Assembly: GCA_948567375.1 (NCBI GenBank)
Contig: OX419760.1
Span: forward strand, 41,602,001 to 41,666,000
Direction: 5' to 3'
Source: Lunularia cruciata
Lineage: Eukaryota; Streptophyta; Marchantiopsida; Lunulariales; Lunulariaceae
DNA length: 64,000 nt
How positions within the stretch are numbered: position 1 is the first letter of the stretch; each line of letters begins with the position of its first letter. The position numbers and the translations under genes are program-made. Under the pieces are notes generated by a model. The model was not told where the DNA came from, searched no databases, and saw only the letters and a list, made by a program, of their open reading frames with translations. Below, piece by piece: positions 58,301 through 64,000 of this stretch.

Positions 58301-58570
58301 TCATCATTCGATAAAAGAAGCAGTGGTCCGGCAATAGTTATTCTATAAGTGGTGGGTTCCGGCTCTAGCCTGATGAGGTAAGTATCGTAGCTGGTAACTG
58401 AGCGAAATGCTCGATGTAATGGCGACAATGGACTAGCGAACTGGAAATCGACAAGTATCTTGACAGTACTGCCTTAGCTGGGCCCATGGTACTCGCTGTG
58501 CAGAAAGTTCGGTGCAAAATCCATCGGAAACACAATCGCTTCCCCTTCGATCCCTGTCGGGACTGATGAA

Positions 58571-61500
58571 ATGCTTCGGGTAGTGTGCTCGAGCAGGAGC
58601 AGATGCGATATCTGGAAATGCAGTAGTGGCAAAAGGTTCGCAAGTCGCGATTTTCGTCAACGATTTCGAGCGGCAGGAGGAGAAATTGTTGCAAGTCCCC
58701 GCGCCCAATTTGTTGTCTGCGGCAGTCAGTTGTGGGTGAGCTCTCCTTTTCCTGCTCTCGTGTCCTTGCAGTTTTGGTGGTCTGTGTTCAGGAGTTTCTG
58801 GAGTGCTGGGAGTCTCTTAGAATTTATAATCTGAAGATCGATATCAATGTTCAGTCCTACTTGTACAAGGACTTTGAGAGTTTCTCGTCATTTTCGCACT
58901 TCTTCTCGCTTCGCAGCCAATTTGCAAATGTGTTCCCAGAGTTCTTATGCGCTTTGTCCCCACAAATTTATGTTGGTACTTGCAACTCTGTACTGTGTGA
59001 ACTCACCTGGTGAGGAATATATGCATTTCGCTGAGAACTCTGTCAAGAAGCGGAAAGTAATTTTCAGAAAGATTCTTTACTCTCGTTACGCGTATATACA
59101 GTTGAGTTTCCCAGTAGTCTTCATCTTTCTTGGTCTACCTTTCGTGAGGTTCAGGCTTCCTAATTTATGTTTGTAAACTGCGTCAGGAACACACACCAAG
59201 GAACTAACATCGCAGTCTAACCAGAACCGGTTTGAATCCAGGTGTTGTGACAAATGTTCTAATCAAGTATTGAAAGTACACCACACACGGCATTTCCATG
59301 ATCACAAATGACTCCACGATAAGTTTTACTTTTTAAGGAAGGATACTAAGGGTTTTACGAAGTAAACGAAACTGATCCTTCGTGTTCCCTCACGCTCAAT
59401 GTCTTGGAGTCCGAAAGGAGCAAGCATGAGACTTTCGGCTCAAGGATTAGTATGGTTCGTCTTGAACAGCATGCTGTGTACAAGCGGCGAAAGTTTAGCT
59501 AGGAGTTGGAACGGGACTTCAGGAGAGGTACTGAACCGAATTTGGCATTATGTTGAAAGTTCATGATGGACAAATGCTAAGACTTTCACTATGTTGTGCG
59601 AATGTAAACTGATACAGAGGTTGGATGACACTCTGAGTTTCTTGGGAAGCACGAGAATTACGAGGAAGAAAGAACCTGAGTATTCTTTGAAAAGAGGGTA
59701 ATTAGTCTCTCTTCTATCGTTACATCACATGATTATAGATGGATTCCGATCGCCAGATGAATGTTGTAGCGATCATGCACTTTGCAGTTCCGATTTCACT
59801 AACATATGCTTAGCTTCAAAATTGATCTAGTTCCTCTTAGCAAGGCATAAGAGTTTCATGTCTGATTGAACCTTACAGAGCTACTCTCGATGATATTTTG
59901 AAGGTAATTAATGCTAGGCATTTGAACTACTAACTTGCACATATGATTCGCTTTTTTAAGACGATATTTAGGAAAATTTATGAAGATTATTTGGGTGGAT
60001 CGAAATGCTGAAAATCTAGTTGCATATCAAATTTAATTCCCATCTGATTAAGTACTGTCTTGCTATTACAATGGAGTTGATCCAAACCAGCTTATGGATC
60101 ATGACAGGATTACAATGCTCCAGTACTTCAGCGGTTCTGATTTATGCTATGTTTGTTCAGCTCTTCAAGTCTGTATTCAAAGGTTTTGTTCACTACACGT
60201 GCAATGACAGAAGCTGGTGATCCAGTGCCCTTGATTGTGGTGTATGTTACTGTACCGAACAAAGAAACTGGTAAGCTGTGGAACACATTTACTTCCTTAA
60301 ATACATATGCTGCATGAATGAGTCTGATTTATTTACCGGTCATGAACTTCAGATTTTTATCTGATCACGGTAATATTTCAAATATACTTGTTTCCTCTCT
60401 AATTTACTTACTGAAGCAAAAAGCATTGAAAAAGCAGGGTAAGGACATATTTCACCTCAGCCGCTTAGCAACTTCTAGAAGTTGCTAAGAGGCTAAAGGA
60501 CACTGGTCTAGTCTTTTCAGAGGACAGCGCAATCGTTCTATAGCATCTCTCTCCCCAGTGAGTTTTAGGGTGAGCTCGCGAGATAACTCTTGTCGTGTGC
60601 TAGAACCTTGCCACGGAACCATGGCCGTTCACAGCTTCTAGAAAGCTAATAAGTATCTTGACACGAGTATCTATCTCGCATACCTACTCACATGTGCTAG
60701 ATGATCAGCTAAGTAAATCAGACGTAGATCAGCTATGTAATTTATGGATATCTCAAATATAGCTCCTATGCTAGTTGCACCTAGATCAAATCTAGTCTCT
60801 TAATTGCTAATTCTAGTATACGTCAACTGATATGCAGAAAACAGCCGGCTGAGTTATTCTCATATATTACCATCAAAGCTGTATAGTTATGTACGTGCTG
60901 TGTAGCAGTCAGTTTCACAATTCACTCAATGAAAGTAGAGGCTTGTATTATTATATCTCGTGGGGAGTTACTGCAGCAGTGAGCTACTCACTTATCGTTC
61001 AACTAATTTCTGTGTAGCAACAAGCTTGGCGACGAGCATAGTCACCGACAAGCTGGCAGCATGCGTGAATCAGGTGCCCGGTAAGCTAAGCTTTCTGTGA
61101 AAGAGGCGTTCAAACAAACAAAGTCCTCAATCGTTTCATCAATTCGAAGGAAGACTTTTGCGCTAGATCCAGTTTGCTAGAACTTAACTTTTCAACGTTT
61201 CTACTCATGTTCTTTCTTTCCTCTCATGGTTGATTCTAAATAGAATAAAATTCCCGTGTCTCTATGTAGTCTTCTATCCATCTTCACTTTCCTTGATTCT
61301 TAAATGTCCCAGGTATCAATGCAGGTTCCACTGCTTGTCAAAGTATTTAATATGTCATTAAGAGTAGCTCATCAAATGTCCTCGCAGGTGTTATGTCAAC
61401 GTACATGTGGGAAGGAAAGGTATCGTTTATCTATCCTCCTGCACTTCAGTTCTGTCACAAGATTGATGTCACATGCTTATAACGGAGTTGACATTGAACA

Positions 61501-62231
61501 TCATGCAAAGTAGAGCTAGAGCTCCTAAAAGACAGATTGAAACTTTGATGACTCTATCTTGTCTGTGCAAACTAAAGTTGCCATTGTCAATTTTCCTGAA
61601 TTGCAGGTGGAGACAGAGGAAGAAATTTTACTTATTATAAAAACCAGGAAGTCTCTCCTAGACGCTTTAACGTCGCATGTGAAGAGCAATCATCCTTACA
61701 CGTACGATTCTCTCATCACTCAGTATTGCTTATTTGCGTATCTGGTCATGGAATTATCAAGACCATGTTAGGACAGATTCGTCCATGGTATGCACTGTCT
61801 ATCTTCTTTTCTGTTTCCTGGCTGGCCAAAACGTCGGACTTAGTATCATCAGTATCCATGATGAGCACTTACAGTGCATAGGTTCTTCCCATTTTCATGT
61901 AGCAACCATACCTGCTACAAGCATGGTCTATCCAGGGCGACTTTACCTGTATAAAACTATGAGGCGCTGTGAGACCAATGGTTGATGCCCCCAAATTTTT
62001 CCTTTGGTTGTACTTGCAAATAGAGTAGGTTGTATTGCCTTGAATACTGATCTGTGACCACTCAAGTAGAAGTTTTAAGTTGCCAATGAACTTTTCATGT
62101 CCAACATTTGTGATGTTTTCTACAGGGTTCCGGAGGTCATTGCAATGCCAATCTTAGGAGGGAGTGACTCGTATGTCCAGTGGGTGGTAGACAATACTCA
62201 AGGACCATATGACTCGCGTCTACCTGTGTAG
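58571..62231 (+). CDS. CUTA: CutA1-like protein, plastid-type, 6 exons
   Basis: Small trimeric protein of the CutA1 family, linked to divalent metal tolerance; plant forms are organellar. Coding exons with sound GT-AG sites: 60183-60270 (end of leader, then MTEAGDPVPLIVVYVTVPNK), 61018-61080 (LATSIVTDKLAACVNQVPG), 61388-61419 (VMSTYMWEGK), 61607-61701 (VETEEEILLIIKTRKSLLDA), 62126-62231 (VPEVIAMPILGGSDSYVQWV, stop). This core is 120 residues from the ATG at 60,204. Exon 1 (58571-58735) encodes a Ser/Arg-rich leader (MLRVVCSSRSRCDIW) ending at a GTGAGC donor in phase 0. Joined to the acceptor at 60,182 it gives 182 residues, a usual length for plant CutA1. Exon 1 and that weak acceptor are the uncertain parts; alternatives are an acceptor at 60,160 or a start at 60,144. 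Confidence 0.88.
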
Positions 62232-63999
62232 AAGCCCGCAGTTACTCGTTCGCTTACCGGTTGGAATCACCAGCTTTTGTTCTTGAGAATCAAATGTTCT
62301 CATTCGGGATCACCAATTGCCTGGCTGCGAAGTGCAATATAGAGGATCATGATCCATGGGAGCAGAAAGCATGAAGCTGAATATCAACCTTAGATCTTTG
62401 GTCTATAAACAAGACTCTTGCTACTGAACCTGTGTCTCGCTCACTTGGTGTGATTCTTCTGAAATAGAAGTCCAGAATAGCTTATAAGACCTTCTGGGCA
62501 GTTTTGCGTCCTGCAGGAAACCACAAGTGGGGGACGCTGCGCTGCTTCTGAAACCGATGTCGCTTCCAGAGCTCAATCCGGGACTTCTTCCCGGCCAGTA
62601 GATCTCTTGGTCGGCAGTATCAGTTCCCAGAATTGTCTCAGAATGGAAATAATAATCAAGGCGGGTTCTTACGATCAGAAGACAACATACATTAGGAATT
62701 GAATAATGTATCGCTAATATATAATCTTTGATTCAAGAAGTCTAGCTCACCGGCCCAACAGGAATTGGTGGAATATGTTGGAGTAGAACCATATCTCTCT
62801 ACTTGGAACAGAACAGGGGAGCTCTTTGGGATACACAACTTTACACACGGAATTTGATAAATATCCAGTATAACAAGCATGCCATGTCACCGAAGTTTCA
62901 TCCATAGGTAGATCAGTTTCCTTTCACTTGTCCTCAGATTCCTTCCCAATCGTCGGAGGAAATCGAAGGTCAAGTGATGCATACAACCGACAACGAAGTA
63001 AGAATCTCATTGATAGTATTGAACTCAATCGGCCTTAACATTATGAGGACGAACAAGACATTAATTCTATATCCAATCTGGATAAAGGACAAGGTAACAA
63101 TGATTGTTCAAGAAAGACAAATGCGTCAGGTGGCCCAAATACTCAAGAGCAGCATCTGCAAGACATTTGATAAATACACAATCGAAAGCAAGACCTCTTC
63201 TTGGTTCACTGAATGTTTTTCGTCATGGTCTCAAAAGATACGTGAACAATAATTTCGATCAAGTCACACACCAGCTTCCAGTAAAGTCATTGATCATATA
63301 GAGAAAGTTAAACTTTGAATCATTAAATGTTATCCAAACAATTAAACAGACTTGAAAACAAGATAGAACCCTTCTTGGTTAAGGAATGTTTTTTGCCATG
63401 GTCTCAAAAGATATTAAAACAATAAATCTGATAAAGTTACACACTAACTTTCAATAGTGTCTTTGACCAATGAGAATGGTGTCTTTGACTTTGAACCATT
63501 AGATCTTATCTGTTGGAACATCAACTTTCAATAGTGCTCAACTGAAAGCCCATTAGTAAGTTGACTCTGAATCAATCATTAGCATGATTGAGTAATATAC
63601 AGCATTCAATAGTGCTCTTTTCAGCCCAAGCGTAAGCCTACTCTGAGCTATACTCGATTCAGTTGACTCATGCTGAGCAACACGTTGCGCCTCTCTGAAT
63701 TAGCTTATCTTTGGGTTGAAATCGAATATAGATCAAAGTCAACTGACATTTGAACTCAAAAGAGCACGATTGGAAGTTTATGTAAAATTCAATCAGACTT
63801 GTTCTCAGATTTATTTGAAATCTATAGTAAAGACAAAGAAAAGATCACGAAAGTAGATCAGATTTTGTGGTTGGACTATCTATCTATATACAAATTGGTA
63901 TACGTAGTGGCGACCTCGTTGGCTCAATGGACTGCAATTGAAAGTTGGTGTAAGGCTCAATCAGACTTAGTGATTAGTATATCTTTAGAAATACTAATC
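62232..63999. other. CutA1 3' UTR and repeat-bearing spacer
   Basis: No gene is recognised. A two-unit tandem repeat of about 168 bp is at about 63,187-63,520 (CAAGACCTCTTCTTGGTT and CAAGATAGAACCCTTCTTGGTT, both with ATGGTCTCAAAAGATA). It is followed by shorter diverged repeats containing TTCAATAGTGCTC at about 63,530 and 63,606. Confidence 0.5.
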
Positions 64000-64000
64000 A

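Larger units (their letters stand above)
54529..58321 (+). mobile_element. RLE-type non-LTR retrotransposon copy D, full length with intact ORF
   Basis: The element occupies 54,541-58,309 (3769 bp) and is flanked by an exact 12-bp duplication GATAAAAGAAGC (54,529-54,540 and 58,310-58,321). Order: a leader of about 0.5 kb, one long ORF, and a 3' tail of about 93 bp with two hairpins and a T-rich end. No LTRs and no poly(A) tail are present. The intact ORF and perfect duplication show it is the youngest copy here. It lies about 250-260 bp upstream of the predicted CutA1 start codon, so it may sit in that gene's promoter. Confidence 0.93.

Noticed and set aside
58571-58735. Alternative frame of the CutA1 first exon (GADAISGNAVVAKGSQVAIF), which resembled a PUA-type segment
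   Set aside because: That frame has an upstream stop and no ATG. The overlapping frame with an ATG gives a transit-peptide-like leader at the right distance from CutA1.

Overview
This window reads as nuclear DNA of a land plant, probably a non-seed plant such as a bryophyte (inference). It carries intron-rich genes for plastid-type proteins (a FAD6-type omega-6 desaturase and a CutA1 with a Ser/Arg-rich leader), a short plant-type telomere motif (CCCTAAA), Ty3/gypsy chromodomain retrotransposon remnants, and many copies of a non-LTR retrotransposon with a restriction-like endonuclease (RLE). I cannot name the species.

Layout. 1-8590 is nested retroelements: two decayed Ty3/gypsy pol-LTR copies on the + strand, an opposing gag fragment between them, and a 5'-truncated RLE retrotransposon (copy A) split by a 758-bp solo LTR. 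8922-12489 is a second, frame-broken but near full-length RLE copy (B). 16.1-19.9 kb is the FAD6-type gene. 20.7-23.3 kb is a dead pogo/Tigger-like DNA transposon with a minisatellite in its left part, next to an exon fragment of an EVE-domain (THYN1-like) gene. 23.7-27.65 kb is RLE copy C on the minus strand, with a four-fold repeat in its 5' leader. 32.5-34.6 kb is an FQR1/WrbA-type quinone reductase gene. 40.2-42.4 kb (minus) is a seven-exon dienelactone hydrolase-like gene. Short RLE 3'-end insertions lie around it at 39.4, 43.3 and 44.8 kb. 47.2-49.6 kb (minus) is a single-exon 778-residue coiled-coil protein of unknown function. 49.7-54.5 kb is AT-rich DNA without recognisable genes. 54,541-58,309 is an apparently intact RLE retrotransposon (copy D), and 58.6-62.2 kb is a CutA1 gene whose predicted start lies about 260 bp downstream of it.

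The most notable system is the RLE retrotransposon family. Copy D has a single open reading frame of 1055-1093 codons with an N-terminal C2H2 finger, a reverse transcriptase, a CCHC motif and a C-terminal RLE. It is bounded by a perfect 12-bp target-site duplication. Other copies in the window are flanked by perfect 11-bp duplications of unrelated sequence, including two insertions of only 114 and 52 bp that keep the same terminal hairpin region. This is the signature of target-primed reverse transcription with a fixed stagger and no evident site specificity. The host genes look like unrelated housekeeping genes rather than a pathway.
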